A stretch of DNA of 6,101 bases from Acidobacteriota bacterium (GCA_016789625.1 JAEUQS010000084.1:1-6101); one strand, 5' to 3'. Positions 1-5,928 are shown, counted from the stretch's first letter. Numbers and translations: made by a program. Notes: a model not told the origin generated them from the sequence alone.

Positions 1-173
1 TCGCGACGCTCGCGACGTACTCGAACCTGAACAAGGGCACCACCTACGTCCAGAAGAGCTTCAACGTGGCGGCCTACAAGGGCCAGACGATCCGCGTGCA
101 CTTCAACGGCACCGAGGACTCGTCGCTCCAGACCTCCTTCCTGGTGGACGACACGGCGCTCAACACGCAGTAG
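1..173 (+). CDS. C-terminal end of a secreted protein with a MAM-like beta-sandwich tail (5' truncated)
   Basis: The window opens inside a reading frame whose codons begin at position 3 and which ends at TAG 171-173, giving 56 visible residues. The fragment contains YVQKSFNVAAYKGQTIRVHF followed by GTEDSSLQTSFLVDD. From family knowledge, this pattern of a short beta-strand, Y-K-G-Q-T-I-R-V, G-T-E-D and a strand ending in V/I-D-D is typical of the C-terminal carbohydrate-binding or MAM-like module of secreted proteases (S8, S53 or M4/M6 types) in Acidobacteriota and myxobacteria. The catalytic part, if any, lies outside the window, so the enzyme type cannot be named. A strong terminator follows 30 bases after the stop, so this is the last gene of its transcript. 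Confidence 0.75.
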   Translation, partial: ATLATYSNLNKGTTYVQKSFNVAAYKGQTIRVHFNGTEDSSLQTSFLVDDTALNTQ

Positions 174-203
174 CTCCTCCAGTTCTCCGCATCGAGTCCT
201 ACG

Positions 204-231
204 AACGCCCGGGTGGAAACCCGGGCGTTTT
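204..231 (+). terminator. Rho-independent terminator of the upstream secreted-protein gene
   Basis: A perfect 10-bp stem, AACGCCCGGG (204-213) with CCCGGGCGTT (220-229), closes a 6-base loop TGGAAA, and the last paired bases run into TTTT (228-231). This is the classic intrinsic terminator form, 30 bases downstream of the TAG at 171-173. It also argues against a GTG start at 213 for the next gene, since that codon would sit in the top of the hairpin. Confidence 0.85.
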
Positions 232-257
232 CGTTGGGGGCGGCGCAGAATCGACGA

Positions 258-1556
258 GTGATCGCGTTCGCCACGTTCTTCCTCGGGATCGTGTTCGGGC
301 TGAGCACCGTGGAGCTCGTGCCGGGCGAAGGGGTGACCCGCGTCGAGCTCTATCTCGACGGCACGAGGGTGGCCGAGCTGAACGAGCCGCCGTGGCAGGT
401 CGACGTGGACTTCGGCAAGGCGCCCGAGCCCCACCAGCTCCTGGCGATCGCGCGGGACGCGAACGGCAACCAGACGGGCCGGGCCGAGCAGTGGATCAAC
501 CGGCCGCGCCGCCTCGCCGAGGCGTCGCTCGTGCTCCAGCCCGGCAAAGGGGGCAAGGGCCGTGTCGTGACCCTCTCCTGGGAGGCGGTGACGGCGCGGG
601 AGCCCACGGAGGTCCGCGTCACGTTCGACGGCAAAGGTCTCCCGACCAAGGATCTCGCGAGCATCGCTCTGCCCGACTACGTCCCCGAGCAGGTTCACTT
701 CCTCCGCGCGGAGCTGGAGTTCCCGGAGCACGTCGTGGCCGTCGCGGAGATCGTCTTCGGCGGGCGACAGAACGACGAGACACAGTCGGAGCTCACGGCC
801 GTGCTGGTCTCGGTGGATCCGGGGGCGCGCCTGCCCGCGCCGCCCGCCATGGAGGGCTGGCTCATGGCGAACGGACGGCCCCTGCGTGTCCTGGCGGTGG
901 AGGAAGGCCCGGCAGAGGTCGTCGTCGTCGTCGACCAGACGGCGGCGGCCGCTCTCGATCAGATGTCGTACGCCGAGCGGGCCGGCCGTTTCGTGGGGGC
1001 TCTCAAGAGGGACCAGCGGCTGCGCTTTCTCTGGCCGCTGCCCGAGAGGCGCAAGCACTCGGGCTTCGAGTACCGGCTGTTTCCCGAGAGCGAGGATTTC
1101 ACCCCCACCGACGGAAGCCTGGCGTGGCTCTTTTCGCGTGTGGTGAAGCCCGCGGCGATCACGAAGGAGAACCAGAAGATCACCGACGCCCTGGCCGTCG
1201 CCGCTCTCTCGGCGGCTTCCCGCGACCGGCGCCGGGCCGTCGTCCTCGTGACGGGCGCGGACCCTCGCGACCAGAGCAGCCTGCCCGTTCCGGCCCTTCG
1301 GACGTTCCTCGCGGCGCTCCACACGCCTCTGTACGTCCTCTCCACCGAGAAGGAGCCGCCGGCCTCGGCCGCCGCGTGGGGCCGGCCTCGCGCCGTGGCT
1401 ACGCGAAACCGGCTGGATCAGGCGTTGAGCGACCTCTCCGACGACCTGAAGCGGCAGCGCGTGCTCTGGGTCGAGGGCAAGCTGAGGCCTCAGGAGGTCT
1501 TCATCTCCCCGCTCGCCGTGGGGTTGGGAGCCGCGGACCGGGAGAACGCTCCGTGA
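258..1556 (+). CDS. Membrane-anchored Ig-like/VWFA-like domain protein with degenerate MIDAS
   Basis: The product is about 432 residues from GTG 258. Residues 1-21 are a hydrophobic export or anchor segment (VIAFATFFLGIVFG). An Ig-like beta domain follows at about 26-80, containing VELYLDGTRVAEL, PPWQVDVDFG and the DANGNQTGR turn, then a second beta-rich stretch (about 85-180). A VWFA-like alpha/beta fold spans about 210-400, with core strands VVVVVDQT (D226) and RRRAVVLVTGAD (about 326-335). This resembles the 'VWFA-related' proteins common in Acidobacteriota. The metal-site motif DxSxS reads DQTAA, so canonical metal-dependent ligand binding looks lost. The start is uncertain: TTG 234 and GTG 213 are in frame and would add a basic NRR before the hydrophobic core, but 213 lies inside the upstream terminator hairpin, and no start has a convincing Shine-Dalgarno. 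The stop overlaps the GTG of the following peptidase gene, so the two are translationally coupled. The ligand and exact role are unknown. Confidence 0.75.
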   Translation: MIAFATFFLGIVFGLSTVELVPGEGVTRVELYLDGTRVAELNEPPWQVDVDFGKAPEPHQLLAIARDANGNQTGRAEQWINRPRRLAEASLVLQPGKGGKGRVVTLSWEAVTAREPTEVRVTFDGKGLPTKDLASIALPDYVPEQVHFLRAELEFPEHVVAVAEIVFGGRQNDETQSELTAVLVSVDPGARLPAPPAMEGWLMANGRPLRVLAVEEGPAEVVVVVDQTAAAALDQMSYAERAGRFVGALKRDQRLRFLWPLPERRKHSGFEYRLFPESEDFTPTDGSLAWLFSRVVKPAAITKENQKITDALAVAALSAASRDRRRAVVLVTGADPRDQSSLPVPALRTFLAALHTPLYVLSTEKEPPASAAAWGRPRAVATRNRLDQALSDLSDDLKRQRVLWVEGKLRPQEVFISPLAVGLGAADRENAP

Positions 1557-2731
1557 GGTGTGCCGCGCTCGCGGCGAGGGCCGCGAGGGCCGCGATGGCC
1601 GCAGCCCTCGCCCTTTGCGGCTCGGCGCTTTCCGGGCCCGGCAACCCGCCGAGACGAGTCGAGCTGCCCGAGGGAGCGCGGCTCCGTGCGGAGCCCGACG
1701 CGGGCTCGCGTTCCCTCGCCATCCTGGACTCGCCGCAGGTGCTCAGCGTGGTCGAGGAACGGGACGGCTGGACGCGTGTGCTGTATCAGTCGTTCACGGG
1801 CTGGGTCTTCCAGGACGGCGACGCGGAGGGGCCGGCCGCCACGACGCGAAGGCCACAGCGCAGCGAGACACGCCTCGCCCGGGCCCGTTCGTTCCTCACG
1901 ACACCCCACGGCGTCCACCCCATGGGCGGGTTTCTGCTGCACACGGACGTGACGGACGAGGCCACCCTGGCGGGCCTCGCGACCGTCGCGGCCGCTCTGC
2001 CCGCGCTCTACGCAGCCCGGTACGGCGTCGACGTTCCGGAGCCCCGTACGCCCGACGCGGTCGTGCTGTATCGGGGCCCGAAGCCGTACGCCCGGTTCGC
2101 CGACGGGGATGCGCTGCTGCCCACGGCGTCCTCGAGGGGGCACGCGGCCTCGGGCGTTGCCGTGCTCTACGTCTCCCCCGAAGGTCTCGACGAGACCCGC
2201 GGCGTCCTGGCTCACGAGCTGACGCACCTGCTGAGCCGTCGCGCGCTCGGTCCCCGGCTTCCGGCCTGGATCGAGGAGGGCCTCGCGGAAGATTTCGGGA
2301 TGTGCCGCTTCCCGAACGGAATCCCCGCGATGGGATCCCTGCGCTCGCGGAGCGAGGTGCGGAGCGAGAGGGCCGCGGGCGGCGCCGCGCTGCGAACGGT
2401 GAGGACGCAGAGCGGGCCTCTCGTCTCGGCGGCCCAGCTGGCCAGTGCCCATCGACAGGGCACGCTGAGGTCGCTTTCGTCGCTCACGAGCCTGCCCTAC
2501 GACACCCTCGTGAGCGATTCCGAGCGGGCCACCGCGTACCCGCAAAGCGCGCTCCTCGTGAGGTACCTGCTCGACGGCGGCTTTCCCGACGGAGCACCCA
2601 GGTTCCGGGAGTTCCTGCGCGGTGTCGCCGAAGGGGATTCGCCGTCCCTCGAGCAGCTCTGCTCCACCCTTCGCGTGAGCCCCGAGGCCCTCGAAGAAGG
2701 GTTTCGCGGCTGGCTCTCGAAGAGCTACTGA
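1553..2731 (+). CDS. Secreted SH3-like domain/HELTH zinc metallopeptidase (peptidase MA-like)
   Basis: The product is 392 residues. GTG 1553 overlaps the TGA of the upstream gene (GTGA), with GGGAG at 1540-1544 eight bases ahead as Shine-Dalgarno. Residues 1-28 form an export signal with Arg then Ala/Leu (MAAALALCG); the Cys is preceded by Leu, so it is not a good lipobox. Residues 36-88 look like a bacterial SH3-type domain (RLRAEPDAGSRSLAI, DGWTRVL, FTGWV). The catalytic domain covers about 105-300: HELTH at 221-225 gives two zinc-binding His and the general base Glu, and WIEEGLAEDFG from 239 supplies the likely third ligand E242, as in gluzincins of the peptidase MA/DUF1570 kind. The C-terminal part (about 325-392) is helical and may form the lid of the active-site cleft. 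All key residues are present, so it is probably active outside the cytoplasm. The SH3 domain suggests cell-wall or peptide binding, but the substrate is not evident. ATG 1595 is an alternative start that would cut the signal peptide. Confidence 0.82.
   Translation: MRCAALAARAARAAMAAALALCGSALSGPGNPPRRVELPEGARLRAEPDAGSRSLAILDSPQVLSVVEERDGWTRVLYQSFTGWVFQDGDAEGPAATTRRPQRSETRLARARSFLTTPHGVHPMGGFLLHTDVTDEATLAGLATVAAALPALYAARYGVDVPEPRTPDAVVLYRGPKPYARFADGDALLPTASSRGHAASGVAVLYVSPEGLDETRGVLAHELTHLLSRRALGPRLPAWIEEGLAEDFGMCRFPNGIPAMGSLRSRSEVRSERAAGGAALRTVRTQSGPLVSAAQLASAHRQGTLRSLSSLTSLPYDTLVSDSERATAYPQSALLVRYLLDGGFPDGAPRFREFLRGVAEGDSPSLEQLCSTLRVSPEALEEGFRGWLSKSY
1574..1600 (+). repeat. Three tandem 9-base repeats in the signal peptide region
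   Basis: GCGAGGGCC is present twice (1574-1582, 1583-1591), followed by GCGATGGCC (1592-1600). The repeats encode the AR/A-rich start of the peptidase signal peptide and create the in-frame ATG at 1595. They could change signal-peptide length by slippage, but this is only inference. Confidence 0.5.
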
Positions 2732-2744
2732 CGGTATTTCAGTG

Positions 2745-2755
2745 CGGCTGAGCCG
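2745..2755. terminator. Possible short bidirectional hairpin between convergent genes
   Basis: CGGC (2745-2748) and GCCG (2752-2755) form a 4-bp stem with a TGA loop in the 30-base gap between the peptidase stop (2731) and the selD stop (2762). It is followed by TTCT on the + strand, so it lacks a proper U-tract. It might help terminate both convergent genes, but it is weak. Confidence 0.25.
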
Positions 2756-2761
2756 TTCTCC

Positions 2762-3817
2762 TCAGGAGACCACCAGAGGCGCCGCGCCCGGCCGGGTGAC
2801 CTCGCCCACTCTTCGCGCGTCCCCGACGCCGCTTGCGTGGAGCGCGGCGATTGCCGCAGCGGCCTCGGATTCGGGCAGGGCCACGAGGAGCCCGCCGCTC
2901 GTCTGCGGATCGATCAGCAGGGAGCGCCGGGGCTCGTCGAGCGCCTTTTCGTAGTGCAGCGAAGGGCCGGCGTGCGCGGCGTTCTGGGCGTTCGCCTTCG
3001 TCGTGATTCCTCGCCGGTACGCGTCCTCGGCGCCGGCGAGGAAGGGGAGAGCGTCGAACGAGATACGCAGCGTGAGGCCCGAGCCCCGGGCCATGCCGAG
3101 CGCGTGGCCCAACAGGCCGAACCCCGTCACGTCGGTCGCGGCATGGACCTCGAAGCGCGCGAGCGTCTCGGCGGCCACGCGGTTCAGCGTCGTCACCGCG
3201 TCGAGGCAGGGGCCGAAGATGGCGTCGGGCAGAGCCGATTTCCGGTTCGCGTTGAAGAGCACGCCGCTGCCGAGCGGCTTCGTCAGGAGCAGGGCGTCGC
3301 CCTCGCGCGCTCCCGAGTTCCTCCAGACGCGGCGCGGATCCACGAGGCCCGTCACGGCCAGGCCGAACTTCGGCTCGTCGTCGTCCACGCTGTGCCCGCC
3401 CGCCAGAGCGGCGCCGGCCTCGAGGACCTTCTCCGCGGCGCCCGCGAGGATCCCCGACAGGATGCGGGCCTCGAGCTTCGCCTGCGGAAAGAACACGAGA
3501 TTGAGCGCCGTGACCGGCCGGCCCCCCATGGCGTAGACGTCCGACAGAGCGTTCGCGGCGGCGATACGGCCGAACAGCTCCGGGTCGTCCACGGGCGGCG
3601 TGATGACGTCGGCGGTCGTCACGAGCGCGAGCTCCTCGCTGATGCGGAAGACACCGGCATCGTCTCCGGTCTCGATCCCCACGAGAAGGTCCGGATGCGA
3701 GAGGGCGCCCTTCGGCAGCGTGGCGAGCAGCTCGGCGAGCCCGACCGGGCTCAGCTTCGCCGCTCACCCACAGGTGCGCGAGAGTCCCGTGAGCGTGTGC
3801 TTCAGGAAGAAGCTCAT
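2762..3817 (-). CDS. selD: Selenide, water dikinase SelD, selenocysteine-containing (in-frame TGA read as Sec18)
   Basis: SelD makes selenophosphate from selenide and ATP, the selenium donor for Sec-tRNA and selenouridine. The full frame is 351 residues (E. coli SelD has 347). It starts at ATG 3817, reads through an in-frame TGA at 3766-3764 as residue 18, and ends at TGA 2764-2762. The N-terminus reads TCG-U-AAKLSP; Sec18 lies three residues before Lys21, matching Cys17 and Lys20 of E. coli, both required for catalysis. The frame then shows GDDAGVF (51-57), TTAD with D70, SDVYAMGG with D93, AGGHS (139-143), TDVTGFGLLGH from 228 and DPQTSGG (303-309), covering the ATP/Mg sites of the AIRS-type fold. 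C16-G-U18 may form a redox pair. A start at GTG 3682 would delete 45 residues including the active site and is wrong. The gene is alone on its strand, convergent with the peptidase and divergent from the DUF4112 gene. The Shine-Dalgarno is weak, and ATG 3841 is an alternative start. Confidence 0.93.
3722..3763 (-). promoter_or_regulatory. Bacterial SECIS element within the selD coding sequence
   Basis: Reading the - strand mRNA, 11 nucleotides after UGA comes GAGCCC-GGUC-GGGCUC (3752-3737), a perfect 6-bp stem with a four-base loop containing G-U. E. coli fdhF has its upper SECIS stem after the same 11-nucleotide spacer with a GU-containing apical loop recognised by SelB. A lower pairing is possible between GGCGA (3761-3757) and UCGCC (3726-3722), with AGCU repeats between. 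The structure is seen in sequence; SelB binding is inferred. Confidence 0.82.
3764..3766 (-). other. selD: Selenocysteine UGA codon of selD
   Basis: On the - strand this TGA lies 17 codons after ATG 3817, and the frame stays open beyond it to 2762. It occupies the place of the catalytic Cys of SelD, and all codons on both sides encode conserved SelD sequence. Together with the hairpin just downstream, recoding as Sec is much more likely than a true stop or a sequencing error. Confidence 0.9.
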
Positions 3818-3847
3818 GGCCGATTCTCGCAGGGGTAGCATGCGGAC

Positions 3848-4411
3848 GTGAGCAACGGGGCCAAGCGCCTTCCCCGGAAGGCCGCGCAGACCGGACCGCG
3901 GAAGCGGGCGTCCGAAGGCCGCGTGCTCGAGCCCGAGCTCGTCGTGCCCGACGAGACGCTCCCGCCCGACCTCGTCCTGCTGCGGCGGATCGCGCGCCTC
4001 ATGGACGAGGCCGTGGACATTCCCGGCACGGGCCAGAAAGCCGGAGCGGATGCGCTCCTCGGGCTGTTTCCCGGCGTGGGCGACGCCGTCGCGGCCGGGG
4101 CGTCGCTCTTCATGATCTATTCCGCCCTGAGGCACCGCGTGCCGGGCCCGAAGGTCGCGAAGATGGCCGGAATCGTGGCGGTCGACGCCCTCCTGGGCTC
4201 GGTGCCCGTGATCGGCGACCTGTTCGACATCCTGTGGAAGAGCAACAGCTGGAACGCGGAGACCGTCATCCGGTACCGCGATGGCGAAAAGCCGCCGCGG
4301 CGCTTCGGGGAGATCGCGCTCGTCTTCTCCCTCGTCGCGCTCGTCCTCCTGGGGCTCTTCGCCGTGCCGTTCGTCCTCCTCGCGATCGTGGTCGCCCGGC
4401 TCCTCTCCTGA
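3848..4411 (+). CDS. DUF4112 domain membrane protein
   Basis: The product is 187 residues from GTG 3848, with a weak AGGGG at 3831-3835 as possible Shine-Dalgarno. Residues 1-45 are basic and probably disordered. DUF4112 covers about 45-145, with MDEAVDIPGTG (52-62), GADALLGLFPGVGD (66-79), VDALLGSVPVIGDLFDILWK (112-131) and the following SNSWNAE. These G/V-DALLG-x-x-P-x-x-GD blocks form an internal twofold repeat. Residues about 155-186 are strongly hydrophobic (IALVFSLVALVLLGLF then VPFVLLAIVV) and likely one long or two short membrane segments. The family has no established biochemical function, so none is assigned. The start is only 30 bases from the divergent selD start, and the stop is 106 bases before creD, which lies on the same strand and may be co-transcribed. 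Confidence 0.87.
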   Translation: MSNGAKRLPRKAAQTGPRKRASEGRVLEPELVVPDETLPPDLVLLRRIARLMDEAVDIPGTGQKAGADALLGLFPGVGDAVAAGASLFMIYSALRHRVPGPKVAKMAGIVAVDALLGSVPVIGDLFDILWKSNSWNAETVIRYRDGEKPPRRFGEIALVFSLVALVLLGLFAVPFVLLAIVVARLLS

Positions 4412-4413
4412 TT

Positions 4414-4446
4414 CTCCGAAACGGAGCGAAACTCTCCGGAACGGAG
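4414..4446 (+). promoter_or_regulatory. Two tandem 13-bp palindromes, candidate operator upstream of creD
   Basis: CTCCGAAACGGAG (4414-4426) and CTCCGGAACGGAG (4434-4446) are near-identical palindromes with 5-bp arms around R-A-A. Their starts are 20 bp apart, about two helical turns, so dimeric repressors or activators could bind the same face of DNA. They lie directly after the DUF4112 stop and before creD. There is no U-tract, so they do not look like terminators. They do not match the TTCAC direct-repeat cre box known for E. coli CreB. The regulator is unknown. Confidence 0.5.
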
Positions 4447-4456
4447 GAGCCCGCTC

Positions 4457-4480
4457 CCGACGGGGCCTGCTTCCGGTCGG
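4457..4480 (+). promoter_or_regulatory. Small stem-loop in the creD leader presenting an alternative anti-SD
   Basis: CCGAC (4457-4461) pairs with GTCGG (4476-4480). The loop contains CCTGCTT (4466-4472), the same seven bases found at 4488-4494 that pair with the AAGCAGG overlapping the creD Shine-Dalgarno. The stem is only 5 bp, so this is a weak prediction. Confidence 0.3.
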
Positions 4481-4487
4481 CATGGGT

Positions 4488-4513
4488 CCTGCTTTGCTTG
4501 GCAAAGCAGGAGG
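4488..4513 (+). promoter_or_regulatory. Hairpin sequestering the creD ribosome binding site
   Basis: CCTGCTTTGC (4488-4497) and GCAAAGCAGG (4501-4510) form a perfect 10-bp stem with a TTG loop. The last three paired bases are the first half of AGGAGG (4508-4513), the creD Shine-Dalgarno, four bases before ATG 4518. In mRNA this would hide the ribosome binding site. The stem is not followed by a U-tract, so a terminator is unlikely. A DNA-binding site is the alternative reading. Confidence 0.6.
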
Positions 4514-4517
4514 AATC

Positions 4518-5882
4518 ATGGTCCGATCCCCGTTCGCCAAGGTCGTCGTCATCGGGCTCCTCGCGCTCGCGTTCGTCCTACCTCTCTCCTTCGTGCAGTC
4601 GGTCGTCTCCGAAAGGCAGGTCCGCAGGGACGAGGCCGTGAAGGAGATGAGCCAGAGCTGGGGCGCGCCTCAGACGCTCACCGGGCCATATGTCGCCGTC
4701 CCGTTCCGGGTCACCTGGGAGACCGCGGAGGGCAAGGTCGCGACCCGCCTCGAGACGCTGACGATCCTGCCGGAGGCCCTCGAGATCACGGGCACCCTCG
4801 TCCCCGAGGTGCGCCGGCGCGGGCTCTTCGCGGCCGTGCTGTACGGCCTCGACGTCTCGGTGAAGGGCCGCTTTCCGAAGTTCTCCGGAAACGGCGTGAG
4901 AGTTCCGGACGACGCGATCCTCTGGGAGCGCGCGACGCTCGTGCTGGGTCTGTCGGATACCCGGGGAATCCGCGAGAAATTCGCGCTCGTGTGGGGCGGA
5001 GCGCCCGTGGACTTCGCCCCGAGCCCGTTCTCCGAGCTGGTCGATGCCGGCGTGCACGTGAACCTGCCCGGGCTCGCGAACTCCGAGAGCCGCGACCGGG
5101 GGACGGAGTTCTCGTTCCAGGTGCATCTGTCGGGGAGCGAGACGCTCCATTTCGTGCCCGTGGCCCGCGAGACGGCCGTGAGCCTGTCGTCCACCTGGCC
5201 GCATCCGAGCTTCCAGGGCGCGTTCCTGCCAGAGACGCGGAGCATCTCGGAGGCCGGCTTCTCGGCCTCCTGGCGGGTCTCGCACTTCGGCCGGAACTAT
5301 CCCCAGGAGTGGCGGAGCGACGAGCTGACCGGTGCCTCGGTGCGCGCGTCCCTGGAGGCCTCGGGCTTCGGTCTGAGGTTCTATCGGCCGGCGGACGACT
5401 ACCAGCAGACGACGCGCGCGCTGAAGTACGGGCTCCTCTTCGTGGCGCTCACGTTCCTCACGTTCTTCCTGTTCGAGCTGTTCTCGGGTCTGAGGCTGCA
5501 CCCGCTGCAGTACCTGCTGGTGGGCTCGGCGCTGGCGCTCTTCTATCTCCTCCTCGTGTCGCTCTCGGAGCACCGCGGGTTCCCGCAGGCCTATGGCATC
5601 TCGGCCCTCGCCGTCGTCGTGGTCACGAGCGGCTACTCGGCCGCGATCCTCGAGAAGAGGCTCCGGGCCGTCTCGGTGGCCGGCCTGCTGTCGGCTCTCT
5701 ACGGATACCTGTTCGTCCTCCTGAGGCTCGAGACCTACGCGCTCCTCATGGGGGCTCTGGCGCTCTTCGCTCTGCTGTCTCTCGCGATGTACCTCACGCG
5801 GCGCGTGGACTGGTACGCCGTCGCGGCGCCGGACTCTCCGGCGCGTCGCGACGTGCCTCCCCGGATTCCGCAGGGCGTCTGA
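4518..5882 (+). CDS. creD: Inner membrane protein CreD (cell envelope integrity)
   Basis: The product is 454 residues from ATG 4518, with AGGAGG at 4508-4513. An N-terminal membrane segment lies at about 8-28 (VVVIGLLALAFVLPLSF), followed by a large periplasmic beta-rich region to about 300 that keeps the family motifs WGAPQTLTGPYVAVPF (48-63) and RRRGLFAAVLYGLDVSVKGRF (99-119). From residue 303 come KYGLLFVALTFLTFFLFEL, the HPLQYLLVG block (H328), LFYLLLVSLSEH (ending at 352) and further helices to about 430, giving a multi-span C-terminal half typical of CreD. The tail is short and polar. In E. coli CreD is controlled by the CreBC two-component system and affects envelope stability, colicin tolerance and, in Aeromonas-like species, beta-lactam response. 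No creB or creC is in the window, so regulation here is probably different. The 80 codons open ahead of ATG 4518 are frame noise. Confidence 0.93.
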   Translation: MVRSPFAKVVVIGLLALAFVLPLSFVQSVVSERQVRRDEAVKEMSQSWGAPQTLTGPYVAVPFRVTWETAEGKVATRLETLTILPEALEITGTLVPEVRRRGLFAAVLYGLDVSVKGRFPKFSGNGVRVPDDAILWERATLVLGLSDTRGIREKFALVWGGAPVDFAPSPFSELVDAGVHVNLPGLANSESRDRGTEFSFQVHLSGSETLHFVPVARETAVSLSSTWPHPSFQGAFLPETRSISEAGFSASWRVSHFGRNYPQEWRSDELTGASVRASLEASGFGLRFYRPADDYQQTTRALKYGLLFVALTFLTFFLFELFSGLRLHPLQYLLVGSALALFYLLLVSLSEHRGFPQAYGISALAVVVVTSGYSAAILEKRLRAVSVAGLLSALYGYLFVLLRLETYALLMGALALFALLSLAMYLTRRVDWYAVAAPDSPARRDVPPRIPQGV

Positions 5883-5889
5883 TACCTTT

Positions 5890-5928
5890 CCCTTCGGTTC
5901 CCACGCTCAGCCGAAGGGGGTCGCGACC
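5890..5928 (+). promoter_or_regulatory. Hairpin over the ribosome binding site of the XdhC-like gene, with adjacent palindrome
   Basis: CCCTTCGG (5890-5897) and CCGAAGGG (5911-5918) form a perfect 8-bp stem with a 13-base loop in the 49-base gap after creD. The right arm covers most of AAGGGGG (5914-5920), the only purine-rich Shine-Dalgarno candidate, 11 bases before ATG 5932. A perfect 10-bp palindrome GGTCGCGACC (5919-5928) follows immediately. No U-tract is present, so it is a poor terminator. It may regulate translation or bind a protein. Confidence 0.4.

Noticed and set aside
392..1552. Upstream extension of the peptidase frame back to 392
   Set aside because: This part is an out-of-frame reading of the VWFA-like gene. 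The signal peptide begins at GTG 1553, with a Shine-Dalgarno just before it.
1490..2545. 351-codon - strand frame antisense to the peptidase
   Set aside because: Shadow frame rich in Arg/Gly; the opposite strand encodes SH3 and HELTH motifs.
2762..2764. Terminal TGA of selD as a second selenocysteine codon
   Set aside because: The product already has full SelD length and a normal C-terminus, and only a weak 4-bp hairpin follows. It is an ordinary stop.
2762..3682. A shorter SelD starting at GTG 3682
   Set aside because: It would lack the catalytic Cys/Sec and Lys, and the frame upstream through the TGA encodes conserved SelD sequence.
2739..3767. 342-codon - strand frame overlapping selD
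   Set aside because: Arg/Ala/Gly-rich shadow of selD in another frame; no family motifs.
2837..3838. 333-codon + strand frame antisense to selD
   Set aside because: Composition is typical of antisense of GC-rich coding DNA, with no recognisable domain, and the selD frame is clearly the coding one.
4488..4510. Hairpin as terminator of the DUF4112 gene
   Set aside because: The stem is followed by AGGAATCATG, not a U-tract, and it overlaps the creD ribosome binding site.
3764..4552. Long - strand open frame of 262 codons ending at the TGA
   Set aside because: Only its last 17 codons are real, as the N-terminus of SelD. The rest is antisense to the DUF4112 and creD genes, with low-complexity Arg/Glu/Asp-rich sequence.
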